NCBI RefSeq assembly: GCF_001659605.2
Contig: NC_035174.2
Span: 19,692,009-19,756,008, forward strand
Direction: 5' to 3'
Origin: Manihot esculenta
Taxonomy: Eukaryota > Streptophyta > Magnoliopsida > Malpighiales > Euphorbiaceae
Length of the DNA: 64,000 nt
A program made the position numbers and the translations under genes. Shown piece after piece: positions 37,054 through 49,295 of this stretch. Every line of letters starts with the position of its first letter. Position 1 is the first letter of the stretch. The notes under the pieces are model-generated. The model ran no database searches and was not told where the DNA came from. It saw only the letters and a list, made by a program, of their open reading frames with translations.

Positions 37054-40000
37054 ATGAGAGGAACTCGTCGATCTGCACGATTGACTGGAGTACCACCTGA
37101 GGATGAGGGCACGAGCGCCCATCCTCCAGCATTGCCTAGGGCAATGTCTAGTAGGTCTAGCAGAGAAAGAGCAGCAAGAGACCCTAGAAGGTCTCTGGAT
37201 CTGGGTAGAAGCAGATCAGTCAGAGGAACAGTTCAGGGAGGAATGTCTGAGGGCATGGGGGATTATATGGATGTAGAGCAGAGGAGGGATGGCAGTCTGG
37301 GAGTTAGCATGTCAGAGGAAGGTATGGGAGAGTCCCAAGGAGGCACTCAGGCCTCGGGATTTGTTCAGCCACCCCACTACCCACACTTCTCACAACACCC
37401 CGGGTATTCGATGGGAGGTACATCGGATTACCCTAGCTTTACCCCTTATCCCACACAGATGCCATACCCACCTTACTACCCACCATACTCTCAGTACCCA
37501 ATGTATCCACCTCCACCTTACTATCCAAATCCAGAAAACCCTACCTCCGAAAATGTTACACCACCTCCACCACCTACAGAACCAGCAGCCCCAGTTGCTC
37601 AGCCATCTAGACCTAGCTCAGCCAGTGAGAGCAAGGTTAAGATGACTGACTACATGAAATTGGGTGCTCCTCAGTATGAAAAAGGGGATGACCCATTTGT
37701 GTATCTCGAATGGGTTAAAGTGATCACAGAGGAGATTGGGGCTGATGACAGTAGAGCCATTCAGATGGCTAGGTTCACGCTTAAATGCAAGAAGGCACGA
37801 GAGTGGTTCAAGAATTATGTGAACCCGAGAGTGGAAAGCATGTCTTGGGAAGAGTTTGCAAACGAGTTTGCAGGATGGGCTTTTCCCGATAGTTCAAGGG
37901 AGCTGAAGATGATAGAGTTTGAACAGTTGAGGCAGACGGATGAAATGAGTATAGAGGAGTACACCGACAGATTTTTAGAGCTGTTGCCTTTTGCTGGGCA
38001 GAGTCTGGATACAGATTCGAAGAAGTCAAGGAGGTATGTTATGAAACTTCATTCCAGGTATTCCTCCTTGATTCAGTCTGTGGACAGAGAGAGCTTCCAT
38101 GCCATAGTAGATATGGCCAGGAAAATGGAGGCCAGTGCCATTGTTCAGGGGACAGTTAAGCAGTCAGTGGCACAGTCTTCCGATTCTAAAACTCCGGGTG
38201 GGGGAAGATTAGATCCCTCTACTCTGAGTGCAGCAGCTTCAGGCAGTAAGAGATGGGGTAAGCCCAAGGGTAAGAAGAATAAGTTCTGGAGTAAAGTTAA
38301 GTCTAGTCTGGGATTTGGAAGTGGCTCAAGCTCTGGTGCGGATAATGCAGTTTGTGCGAGGTGTGGTAGGCCACACAAGGGAGTATGTCGGTTTGGGACG
38401 AACGCCTGTTTCAGATGTGGTCAGGAGGGGCATATGGCTCGAGATTGTCCAAGAGCAGTCCCGATGGCTCAGTCCCAACAGACAGCTTCAGGCAGTGTAG
38501 CGCAGCCAGCAGCTCCAGCCATGACTCAGGCCAGTGGCAGAGGTAGAGGGAGAGGGGCAGCCTCTTCTTCAACGGGTTTCAGAGGTGAAGGTCCATCAGC
38601 TCCAGCACGGATCTTCACAATGACACAGCAGGAGGCAGATGCATCTAACACCGTGGTGGCAGGTAAGTTAATCATTGGTTGTTCAGATGTGTATGCCTTG
38701 ATGGACCCTGGTGCATCTCATTCTTTTATTGCTCCGAGAGCCGTGGGGAGGTTAGGTCTGATGACTTCTGGGTTAGAGTGTCCTCTCTGGGTCAGTGGAC
38801 CCAAGTGTGATCCATCAGTGGCAGAGTCAGTCTGCCAGTGTAGTCCTGTGTTTGTTGAGGGAAGATGCTTGTCCGCCGACCTAGTGGTTCTAGATTTGAC
38901 AGATTTTGACGTCATTCTAGGGATGGACTGGTTATCTACCCATGGTGCTACCTTGGACTGCAGGGACAAGGTAGTCAGGTTCAGAGGTCAGGATGGGTCT
39001 GAGGTTGTCTTCAGAGGAGACAGGAGGGGTACACCTAGAGGTCTGATATCAGCTCTTCAGGCTCGTAGGTTGCTCAGGAGGGGATGTCAGGGGTATTTGG
39101 CTCATGTGAGAGAGCTTAGCAGTCAGGTTAGAGAGCCCGCCTCGGTGCCAATGGTTAGAGAGTTCTTAGATGTGTTCCCAGACGAGCTGCCAGGTTTACC
39201 ACCTGCTAGGGAGATAGAGTTCGAGATAGAACTGATGCCTGGAACCCGACCGATCTCTATCCCTCCCTACAGGATGGCGCCAGCAGAATTGAAAGAGTTG
39301 AAGGAGCAGTTGCAGGAGCTGGTAGACAAGGGCTTCATCCGACCGAGTACCTCGCCCTGGGGTGCTCCAGTCTTGTTTGTGAGAAAGAAGGATGGATCCC
39401 TTAGACTTTGTATCGACTACAGGCAGTTGAACAAAGTCACTACCAAGAACAAGTACCCATTGCCAAGGATCGACGATCTATTCGACCAGCTAGCAGGAGC
39501 GAGTTGTTTCTCCAAAATAGATCTGAGATCGGGGTACCACCAGCTGAGGATCAGAGATGATGATGTGCTAAAGACGGCTTTCAGGACCAGATATGGGCAT
39601 TTTGAGTTCCTTGTGATGTCGTTCGAGTTAATCAACGCCCCTGCAGCATTCATGGATCTCATGAACAGAGTGTTTAGCCAGTACCTGGATCACTTTGTTA
39701 TTGTCTTCATAGATGATATCTTAGTGTATTCCAGGAATGCAGAGGAGCATGCCCATCATCTGAGGTTGGTTCTACAGACCTTGAGGGAACATGGCTTGTA
39801 TGCCAAGTTCTCTAAGTGTGAGTTCTGGCTGAGGAGCATTTCGTTCTTGGGGCATGTAGTGTCAGAGAATGGGATAGAGGTGGACCCCAAGAAGACAGAA
39901 ACTGTGGCTAACTGGCCTAGACCCACTTCAGTGACAGAGATTAGAAGTTTCTTGGGTCTAGCGGGTTACTACAGGAGGTTCGTCCAGGACTTCTCGAAAA

Positions 40001-42048
40001 TAGCAGCTCCCCTGACCAGACTAACCAGGAAGAATCAGAAGTTTGTGTGGACCGACCAGTGCGAAGAGAGTTTTGAAGAGCTTAAGAAGAGGTTGACGTC
40101 GGCACCAGTGTTAGCTTTGCCAGCTAGCAATGAGGACTTCACGGTTTTCTGTGATGCATCCCGAGTGGGACTGGGTTGTGTGCTTATGCAGAATGAAAGG
40201 GTGATTGCTTATGCTTCTAGGCAGCTAAAGAAGCATGAGTTGAATTACCCCACACATGACCTGGAAATGGCAGCAGTTATCTTTGCACTCAAGATGTGGA
40301 GGCATTACCTTTACGGTGTTAAATGTGAGATCTTCACAGATCATAAAAGCCTGCAGTACATCTTGAGTCAAAGAGATTTGAATTTGAGACAGAGAAGATG
40401 GATAGAGCTGCTGAGTGACTATGATTGCAAGATTCAGTATCATCCGGGTAAGGCGAATGTCGTGGCAGACGCCCTAAGCCGGAAGTCACTAGGCAGTCTA
40501 TCCCACATCACGGCAGAGAGGAGACCAGTGGTGAAGGAGTTTTACAAGCTCATTGATGAAGGTCTTCAATTGGAGTTGTCTGGTACAGGTGCTTTGGGTG
40601 CTCAGATGAGAGTGACACCCGTGTTTCTGGAGTAGGTGGCTCAGAAACAGCATGAGGACCCAGAGTTAGTGAAGATTGCCAGGACTGTTCAGTCAGGCAA
40701 GGACAGTGAGTTCAGATTCGACAATAAGGGGATCCTCCGCTATGGGAGTCGATTGTGTGTACCAGATGACATAGGGCTAAAAGGGGACATTATGAGAGAG
40801 GCTCATAATGCGAGATACAGCGTTCACCCCGGAGCCACCAAGATGTATCAAGATCTGAAGAAAGTTTATTGGTGGCCAGCTATGAAGAGAGAAGTGGCAC
40901 AGTTTGTGTCAGCCTGCGAAGTGTGTCAAAGGGTGAAGCTGGAACATCAGAAGCCGGCTGGAATGCTTAACCCGCTACCTATTCCAGAGTGGAAATGGGA
41001 GAATATAGCTATGGATTTCGTAGTGGGGTTACCGGCGACGTCCAACAGATTGGACTCCATATGGGTGATTGTGGACAGACTCACCAAATCTGCTCACTTC
41101 ATCCCTGTCAGGAGTGGCTATTCTGTGGACAAGTTGGCGCAGGTGTATGTTGATGAGATAGTCAGACTGCATGGGGTTCCTGTTTCTATAGTATCAGATA
41201 GAGGACCCCAGTTCACCTCCAGGTTTTGGCGGAGTCTGCAGGATGCCATGGGTACCAGGTTGGATTTCAGTACTGCCTTCCATCCACAGACAGACGAACA
41301 GTCAGAGAGGACCATCCAGACCATAGAAGATATGCTAAGAATGTGTGTGCTGGACTTTGGCGGTTCTTGGAGGCAGCATCTACCTTTGGTGGAGTTTGCC
41401 TACAATAACAGCCATCATGCTAGCATCGGGATGGCTCCATATGAAGTTTTATATGGAAGGAAGTGCAGGTCACCTGTTTGCTGGGAAGAAGTTGGAGAAA
41501 AGGCCTTGGCAGGGCCTGAGCTAGTAGAGATCACCAGCAGGGTGGTACCCTTAATCAGAGAAAGAATCAAGACGGCTACAAGCAGACAAAAGAGTTATGC
41601 AGACATCCGCAGAAGGCAAGTAGAGTTTCAGGAGGGGGATCTGGTATTGCTCAAGGTGTCTCCAATGAAAGGAGTGGTTCGCTTTGGGAAGAAAGGTAAA
41701 CTAGCCCCACGATACATCAGACCCTTTGAAGTCTTGCAAAAGATTGGGAATGTGTCGTACAAGCTAGATTTGCCTGCTTCAATGGGAAGAATCCATCCGG
41801 TTTTCCATGTTTCAATGTTGAGGAAGTTTGTGTCAGATCCGGGCAAGGTTCTTAGTGAGCCTGATGTGAAGATCCAAGAGGATCTCACCTATGTTGAGCA
41901 GCCAGTGCGGATCATAGACACTCAGATCAGGAAGCTAAGAAACAAGGAAATCCCGATGGTGAAAGTCCTTTGGAACCACCACAATCTGGAAGAATGCACT
42001 TGGGAGACACGGGAGTCTATGCTCCGGCAATATCCTCATCTCTTTTAA
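37054..42048 (+). pseudogene. gag-pol: Gag-Pol of element C, one in-frame stop
   Basis: The start is the MRGTRR methionine at 37054; the open frame upstream of it to 36961 is leader. The same domains in the same order as in element D are visible: gag, [14 protein letters not shown] knuckle, DPGASH protease, RT FIDD, RNase H, integrase and chromodomain, 1664 codons in all. Codon 1194 (40633-40635) is TAG where the others have CAG, between RNase H and integrase, so integrase would not be made by normal reading. Other changes hit conserved places: [12 protein letters not shown] where D has [10 protein letters not shown], and integrase TDEQSE where D has TDGQSE. All are G/C-to-A/T type changes. 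Confidence 0.93.
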
Positions 42049-42113
42049 GCTTAGTCTCTATGTGTTTTATGTGTATGATATGTTGTGATGACTCTATGCA
42101 TGTGCTAGTTGAG

Positions 42114-42149
42114 GAACATTCGGGGACGAATGTTCTTAAGGGGGGAGAA
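42114..42149 (+). other. Element C pre-PPT hairpin and polypurine tract
   Basis: GAACATTCG, loop GGGA, CGAATGTTC (42114-42135), followed by TTAAGGGGGGAGAA ending at the 3' LTR. Confidence 0.85.
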
Positions 42150-44434
42150 TGTAATACCCGGCTAGATTCCGGTATCAGAATTCCTACCGTCCGGTGGAAT
42201 CTCGGATGTCGGAAGCCTCTAGTAGGGTAAAACCATGTTTTTATAAAATATTTTAATGTGTTTTATGTTTTAAGTATGAAAGAAAATGAGTTTTTGCATG
42301 AAAATAGCTTTGGAGGAAAACTCAGGTTCGGCCGCCGAACATGCATGCGTTGCGGGTGTGCTTTAGGCCCCCGAAGGGCAAAAGTGAGGGAAGTCCAGGT
42401 TCGGCCGCCGAACCTCAAGTTCGGCCGCCGAACATGGCATGCATGCGGAGGCACATTCGGCCCCCGAACGTGGTCTGGCCAGCCACTATAAAAGGGTCCC
42501 TTAGCCGAAAACGGGCGAGCTTTTTCCCCATTTTCGGCCAAGGTGAGCTCTCCGCCGCCCCTCACCAATCCTGGATGTTCTTCCTCTAAATCTTTCAAGA
42601 TTTTCACTTATTTTAACTTTGTTTTGAAGATTTGAGCTTTTGAGCAAAGTTTTTGGAGCTTGGAGGTCCAAGAACCCAATCTCTCCCAACTTCGAGTTTA
42701 GGTCGTTTCTCTCTCGATCTTCAAGAGGTAAGAGCCGATCCTAAGCTCATTTCATGTTTAAAGTAAGTTTTAAGTAGATCTATGGGTTAGAATGCATGTT
42801 TAGGTTATGGTTATGTTTATGGGTATAAATGTATGTTCATGGGTATAAATGTATGTTCATGAACAATGTGGATGCTTGATGTGTTGTAGATGGGGTTTAT
42901 GATGGTTTGAGACCCCTAGGAACATGTATGCTTGTGTATGTGTGTTGTAGAATAGGTTTGATGCATGTTTGTAAGGTTTGGAGGCGAAATGTGCAAAGGG
43001 AGCCAAGTTTCTGCCCTTTGGCAGAAACCAGGTTCGGCAGCCGAAGGAACTTTCGGCCGCCGAACATGCTTGTGGAGGCAGCCTTCGGCTGCCGAAGCTT
43101 GCCCCAGAAAGGAGACTTTCGTCTCTGTCTGGCAGTTTCGGCCGCCGAAAGTGCCGCCGAACATGCATGAGTTTCGTCTCTGTCTGGGAGTTTCGGCCGC
43201 CGAAGGTGCCGCCGAACCTGCCTGACTTTCGGCTCTGGAGGGACTTTCGGCCGCCGAACCTGCCGCCGAAAGTGGCCTCCTTTGCATGTTTTTCTATGGT
43301 TGTTCCATGATGTTTTAGGGGGTTTTTGGGGAGTAGTTTAGAGATATGTTCCAGTATGTTTGGTCCCTCATTTGAGTCCACCTGTGTAGGTTCGGACCCG
43401 AGGAACCGAGGACCCCAGCAGTGAGTCCAGCTGCTTCGGTGTTGTCAGAGTCAGCCAGAGGTGAGTGGAACTAAACTTAATCTTTTAAATTGAGAAATTA
43501 AATGTTTTATCATGTTTCATGCATCATGATTATGCAATAGGATGATTGCATTAGTTTTCACGAATATGCCGCATTGCATCGATTGTTGTTGATGTGGGTG
43601 AATGTTGGATGACCCAATTAGTCCATGACAGGAAGACCAGGACCCCATTCTACGGCCTGGCACAGAGCAAGGAAAGACCAGGACCCCATTCTACGGCCTG
43701 GCACGGTTATGGGACTCGAAGACCAGGAGCCTAGAGGAGGCCCTGGGATAATGGTAAGTAATGTATGTATGACAGGAAGACCAGGACCCCATGCTACGGC
43801 CTGGCACAGAGTTAGCTTGGACTAATTGGTGACAAGTTCACCCAACCCTTATATGAATTGTCTGTGTTATGATGCATTTCATAGAGCATAGTGTTAATAT
43901 GTTTCATAGTTCTACTCACTGGGCTTTTAGCTCCCCCCTCTCCCTTTACCCCCAGGCTTGCAGGTACAGTATAGCGCAGGAGTCCGGATAGAGTAAAGAA
44001 GTCATGGTTATGTAATAACTAGAAATGGACATGATCAAATTGTAATGTAATGTCTTAATCAGTATAGTTATGTAATGAGATGATGTTTATGGATGTTAGA
44101 TGTGTGCTTGACCATAGATTGTTGTTATCCCTTTTATACATGATCTTAGAGACTTTTATGATGTTTATGTAAACCAACTCAACATATGTTATGTCACCCA
44201 TTGGGGGCATTGATGAGATCCCACAGAGGGATCAATGTTATGTTAATGTATATGCACAGGTTGAGTTTGGTTGATGTATTTGGAAAGAAAAGTTTTAATT
44301 TTTATGTATGTTGTTGATCATGTATGGGATTATACAGGTTTACAGGTTATATGTCAGGCTTGCTACGGGTCCCGGCGGCCTTAAGCCGATCTGGATCCTA
44401 GCGCCGGTAGCGGTCCGATTTTCGAGTCGTTACA
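42150..44434 (+). repeat. 3' LTR of element C
   Basis: 2285 bp; nearly identical to the 5' LTR at 34475-36777 apart from about a dozen single-base differences and the missing 18-bp repeat. Confidence 0.93.
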
Positions 44435-44599
44435 CTCACCTATATAGAGCAGCTAGTGCGGATTCTTGACACTCAGATCAGAAAGTTGAGGAACAAGGAA
44501 ATCCCGATGGTGAAAGTTCTTTGGAATCACCACAACATCGAGGAGTGTACCTGGGAGACACGGGAGTCCATGCTCCAGCAATATCCCCATCTCTTTTAA
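44435..44599 (+). pseudogene. Element A chromodomain tail
   Basis: The last 55 codons of A pol ([17 protein letters not shown] through [19 protein letters not shown] and TAA). It begins with the right copy of the CTCAC target duplication of element C. It corresponds to the chromodomain-like C-terminus of D. Confidence 0.9.
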
Positions 44600-44662
44600 G
44601 GTGAGATCTTTATGTGTTTATACATGTATGTTATGTTATTTGCTATGCATGTGCTAGTTGTG

Positions 44663-44699
44663 GAACATTCGAGGACGAATGTTCTTAAGGGGGGGAGAA
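44663..44699 (+). other. Element A pre-PPT hairpin and polypurine tract
   Basis: GAACATTCG, loop AGGA, CGAATGTTC (44663-44684), then TTAAGGGGGGGAGAA up to the 3' LTR. The loop differs by one base from D and C while the 9-bp stem is unchanged. Confidence 0.85.
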
Positions 44700-47344
44700 T
44701 GTAATACCCGGCTAGACTCCGATATCGGAATTCCTACCGTCCGGTGGAAATTTCGGATGTCGGGAACCTCTAGAAGGGTAAAAACATGTTTTTATAAAAT
44801 GTTTTCATGTATTTTAATGTTTTAAGTATGAAAATTAAATGAGTTTTTGCATGAAAAGTCTTTGGAGGAAAACCAAGGTTCGGCCGCCGAAAGTCAAGTT
44901 CAGCCGCCGAACATGCATGCGTTTTGGAGGCACGTTAGGCCCCCGAAAGCATGAGTGAGGGAAGTCCAGGTTCGGCATCCGAAAGTCAAGTTCGGCCGCC
45001 GAACATGGCATGCATGCGGAGGCACTTTCGGCCCCCGAACGTGGCCTGGCCAGCCACCTATAAAAGGGTCACTTGGCGAGCTTCCTCCCATTTTCGGCCA
45101 CAGCTAGCTTCCGACCTCCCTCTTCCCAAATCTTGTGTTCTTTCTCCAAATCTCCTCCATTTTTCTTGAGTTTTAACCTCACATTGCAAGTTTTGAGCAT
45201 TTTAGACAAGTTTTGGAGCTTTGGGAACTCAGGAGCTCATTTGCTTGGATCTCCGAGTTTAGGTCGTCTCTCTCTCGATCATCAAGAGGTAAGAGTCGAT
45301 CTTAAGCTCATTGTATGTTTTAAGTAAGTTTTAAGTTGTTTTATGGGGTAGAATGGCATGTATAGGGTTGTATGAGTTTTGAGCAAATGTTATGTTTTTG
45401 AACAATGTGGCATGATTGAAGTGTTGTAGTTGGGGTATTTGATAGTTTGAGACCCCTAAGTGAGATGTATGATATGTATGCATGTTTTAGAACAAGTTTA
45501 TGCATGATTTGAGGCTTTGGGAGGCAAGAGGTTCATTTGAGCCAAGTTTCTGCCCATTTGGGAGAAACCAGGTTCGGCAGCCGAAGGAACTTTCGGCCGC
45601 CGAACCCCCTTGTGGAGGCAGCATTCGGCTGCCGAAGGTGCCGCCGAAAGTGCCTGACTTTCGGCTCTGGAGGGACTTTCGGCCGCCGAACCTGCCGCCG
45701 AAAGTGCCCTGTCCAGCCATTTCTTGCATGTTTTTATATAATTGTTTTATGATGTTTTAGGGGGGTTTTTGGGGAGATGTTTAGAGTTATGTTCATGTAT
45801 GTTCGGTCCCTCATTTGAGTCCACCTGTGTAGGTTCGGACCTGAGAAATCAGGGACCCCAGCAGTGAGATAGCTGCTTCTGAGTCTGCTGAGCTTCAGCT
45901 AGAGGTGAGTAGAATAAACTCTTTATGTTTTAAAGTAAATAATAAATGTTTCAGCTTGATTCACGCATCATGGATACTATGTGATATGTTAGGGTGTTTG
46001 CATTAGAAATCACGAATATTTTGCATTGCATTTTACGTTGTTGATGTGGATGAATGCGGATGATCCATAGTCCTCAATCTATGATATGATTATGTACGGT
46101 ACGGAATGAAAGACCAGTGGGACCCATTCTACGTTCGCTGGCACCATGTTAAGAGAAAGTCCAGGAAGACCCATTCTACGTCCCTGGCACATTGGAATGT
46201 TATGCTATGTTATGTAAGAGAAAGACCAGGACCCATTCTACGTTCTGGCATTATGGAATATGTAGGGGGCTATTGGTGACAAATGCATCCTTATGTGATT
46301 TGTTTGTGATGTGTTGCATTTCATGAAAGCATGAAATTTTAATATATGATTTCTCTATTCTGCTCACTGGGCTTTGTAGCTCACCCCTCTCCCCTAACCC
46401 CAGATGTGCAGGTATAGGGTAGACCAGGAGGTTAGCCAGAGTTTTGAAGTATGTTTATGTAATAGTTAGATTTAGGGGTGAGCAGTATTCGGTTCAAACC
46501 GAAAAAACCGACCGAACCGAACCGATTTGAAAATTTGGTTCGGTTTTTTATATATTTCGGTTCGGTTCGATTTTCAATTTCAAAAATTTTGTTATTTCGG
46601 TTCGGTTCGGTTTTGATCAGAAAAAAATCGAAAAAACCGAACCGAACCGATTAGTAATAATAATATGTTTTTTCAATAATATATAGAAATTAAATCATAT
46701 TAAAATTAAAATATTTTAATTAAATTTTAAAATATTAAAAATAAAGTGTAAAAAATAAAAAAATTATTAAAAATCGAAACCGATTAAACCGAACCGAACC
46801 GAACCGAATCAGACCGGTTTGGTTCGGTTTCTGACCAAAATCGGTTCGGTTCGATTTTCATAAACACTCAAATTTCGGTTTTCGGTTTATTCGGTTCGGT
46901 TCGGTTTTGAACCAAACCGACCGAATGCTCACCCCTAGTTAGATTGTGGGCATGACAATTTGTATTATGATGTAATGTAAGAGATTACAGTATGTTATGT
47001 AATGAGGTATATTGAGGTTATAGTTGTGCTTGACCCTATGAGTATTGTTATCCCTTTGATACATGATCTATAGATATGCTTATAATGTTTATGTTTCAAC
47101 CAAGCTTATGTATGATGAGATACCCCATTGGACCATTTGATGGAGGTTTATGTTCACGTTTATGTTTATGTACAGGTTATGTTTGGTTGATATATGAGAG
47201 TTATTACAGGTTCATGTTATGGATGATCATGTATGGGATTGAACAGGTTTACAGGTTATATGTCAGGCTTGCTACGGTTCCCGGCGGCCTTATGCCGATC
47301 TGGATCCTAGCGCCGGTAGCGGTCCGGATTTCCGGGGCGTTACA
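44700..47344 (+). repeat. 3' LTR of element A (contains a MITE)
   Basis: TGTAATACCCGG to GGGGCGTTACA. Without the MITE and its duplicated target it is about 2172 bp, roughly 84 bp shorter than the 5' LTR. It lacks a ~53-bp palindrome block (near 45635) and a 12-bp segment near 47140. It resembles the LTRs of element D more than its own partner. Confidence 0.9.
46473..46937. mobile_element. hAT-like MITE, intact
   Basis: 465 bp with terminal inverted repeats TAGGGGTGAGCA and TGCTCACCCCTA, and a perfect 8-bp target duplication GTTAGATT (46465-46472 and 46938-46945). The 8-bp duplication and TAG start are diagnostic of hAT-type elements (family knowledge). The interior is GGTTCGGTT-rich at both ends and AT-rich in the middle, with no coding frame. 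It sits in the 3' LTR of element A. Confidence 0.92.
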
Positions 47345-47349
47345 GTCAA

Positions 47350-49194
47350 GCACAACTATAACCCCAATATACCTCATTACATAACATACTGTAATGTCTT
47401 ACATTACATCATAATACAATTGTCATGTCCACAATCTAACTATTACATAAACATACTTCAAGACTCTGGCTAACCTCCTGGTCTACCCTGTACCTGCACA
47501 TCTGGGGTTAGGGGAGAGGGGTGAGCTACAAAGCCCAGTGAGCAGAATAGAGAAATCATATATTAAAATTTCATGCTTTCATGAAATGCAACACATCACA
47601 AACAAATCACATAAGGATGAATTTGTCACCAATAGCCCCCTACATAATCCATAATGCCAGAACGTAGAATGGGTCCTGGTCTTTCTCTTATATAACATAG
47701 CATAACATTCCAAAGTGCTAGGGACGTAGAATGGGTCTTCATGGACTTTCTCTTAACATGGTGCCAGCGAACGTAGAATGGGTCCCACTGGTCTTTCATT
47801 TCGTACTGTACATAATCATATCATAGATTGAGGGCTATGGCTCATCCGCATTCATCCACATCAACAACGTAAAATGCAATGCAACATATTCGTGATTTCT
47901 AATGCAAACACCCTAACATATCACATAGTATCCATGATGCGTGAATCATGCTGAAACATTTATTATTTACTTTAAAACATAAAGAGTTTATTCTACTCAC
48001 CTCTAGCTGAAGCTCAGCAGACTCAGAAGCAGCTATCTCACTGCTGGGGTCCCTGATTTCTCAGGTCCGAACCTACACAGGTGGACTCAAATGAGGGACC
48101 GAACATACATGAACATAACTCTAAACATCTCCCCAAAAACCCCCCTAAAACATCATAAAACAATTATATAAAAACATGCAAGAAATGGCTGGACAGGGCA
48201 CTTTCGGCGGCAGGTTCGGCGGCCGAAAGTCCCTCCAGAGCCGAAAGTCAGGCACTTTCGGCGGCACCTTCGGCAGCCGAATGCTGCCTCCACAAGGGGG
48301 TTCGGCGGCCGAAAGTTCCTTCGGCTGCCGAACCTGATTTCTCCCAAATGGGCAGAAACTTGGCTCAAATGAACCTCTTGCCTCCCAAAGCCTCAAATCA
48401 TGCATAAACTTGTTCTAAAACATGCATACATATCATACATCACACTTAGGGGTCTCAAACTATCAAATACCCTAACTACAACACTTCAATCATGCCACAT
48501 TGTTCAAAAACATAACATTTGCTCAAAACTCATACAACCCTATACATGCCATTCTACCCCATAAAACAACTTAAAACTTACTTAAAACATACAATGAGCT
48601 TAAGATCGACTCTTACCTCTTGATGATCGAGAGAGAGACGACCTAAACTCGGAGATCCAAGCAAATGAGCTCCTGAGTTCCCAAAGCTCCAAAACTTGTC
48701 TTAAATGCTCAAAACTTACAATGTGAGGTTAAAACTCAAGAAAAATGGAGGAGATTTGGAGAAAGAACACAAGATTTGGGAAGAGGGAGGTCGGAAGCTA
48801 GCTGTGGCCGAAAATGGGAGGAAGCTCGCCCATTTCGGCCAAGTGACCCTTTTATAGGTGGCTGGTCAGGCCACGTTCGGGGGCTGAAAGTGCCTCCACA
48901 TGCATGCCATGTTCGGCGGCCGAACTTGACTTTCGGCGGCCGAACCTGGACTTCCCTCACTCATGCTTTCGGGGGCCTAACGTGCCTCCAAAACGCATGC
49001 ATGTTCGGCGGCCGAACCTGGGTTTTCCTCCAAAGACTTTTCATGCAAAAACTCATTTAATTTTCATACTTAAAACATTAAAATACATGAAAACATTTTA
49101 TAAAAACATGTTTTTACCCTTCTAGAGGTTCCCGACATCCGAAATTCCACCGGACGGTAGGAATTCCGATACTGGAGTCTAACCGTGTATTACA
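47350..49194 (-). repeat. 3' LTR of element D, larger part
   Basis: The LTR start (minus strand) at 49194 through to the point where element A inserted. The remaining 327 bp of this LTR are at 21314-21640, beyond A. Compared with the 5' LTR it lacks a ~53-bp block between two GCCGAAG copies (near 48270). The 3' LTR of element A lacks exactly the same block. Confidence 0.9.
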
Positions 49195-49208
49195 TTCTCC
49201 CCCCCTTA
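49195..49208 (-). other. Polypurine tract of element D
   Basis: On the minus strand it reads TTAAGGGGGGGAGAA, abutting the 3' LTR start TGTAATAC. It is the expected primer site for plus-strand DNA synthesis. Confidence 0.85.
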
Positions 49209-49209
49209 A

Positions 49210-49231
49210 GAACATTCGTCCCCGAATGTTC
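49210..49231 (-). repeat. Perfect hairpin before the polypurine tract of D
   Basis: On the minus strand GAACATTCG, a 4-nt GGGA loop, then CGAATGTTC: a 9-bp perfect stem, directly followed by the TTAAG and G-run of the polypurine tract. The same hairpin occurs in elements A and C. Confidence 0.85.
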
Positions 49232-49295
49232 CTCAACTAGCACATGCATAGCAAACAACATAACATACATACATAAAACACATAAAGATCTAACC

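Larger units (their letters stand above)
34475..44434 (+). mobile_element. Full-length Ty3/gypsy element C, young
   Basis: 9960 bp with two LTRs, primer-binding site, gag-pol and polypurine tract. The target duplication is CTCAC (34470-34474 and 44435-44439). The LTRs differ by only about a dozen substitutions plus one 18-bp tandem duplication in the 5' LTR, so the insertion is recent. The coding frame has a single nonsense codon. Confidence 0.95.
21641..47344 (+). mobile_element. Ty3/gypsy element A, broken by four later events
   Basis: It runs from TGTAATACCCGG to GGGGCGTTACA with the target duplication GTCAA (21636-21640 and 47345-47349). Interruptions are the element B remnant (26041-30028), solo LTR G (32078-34452), full-length element C (34475-44434) and a MITE in the 3' LTR (46473-46937). 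About 0.9 kb of its own protease-RT region is missing where B sits. Net remaining length is about 8.9 kb against about 9.8 kb for element D. It can no longer be autonomous. Confidence 0.93.
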
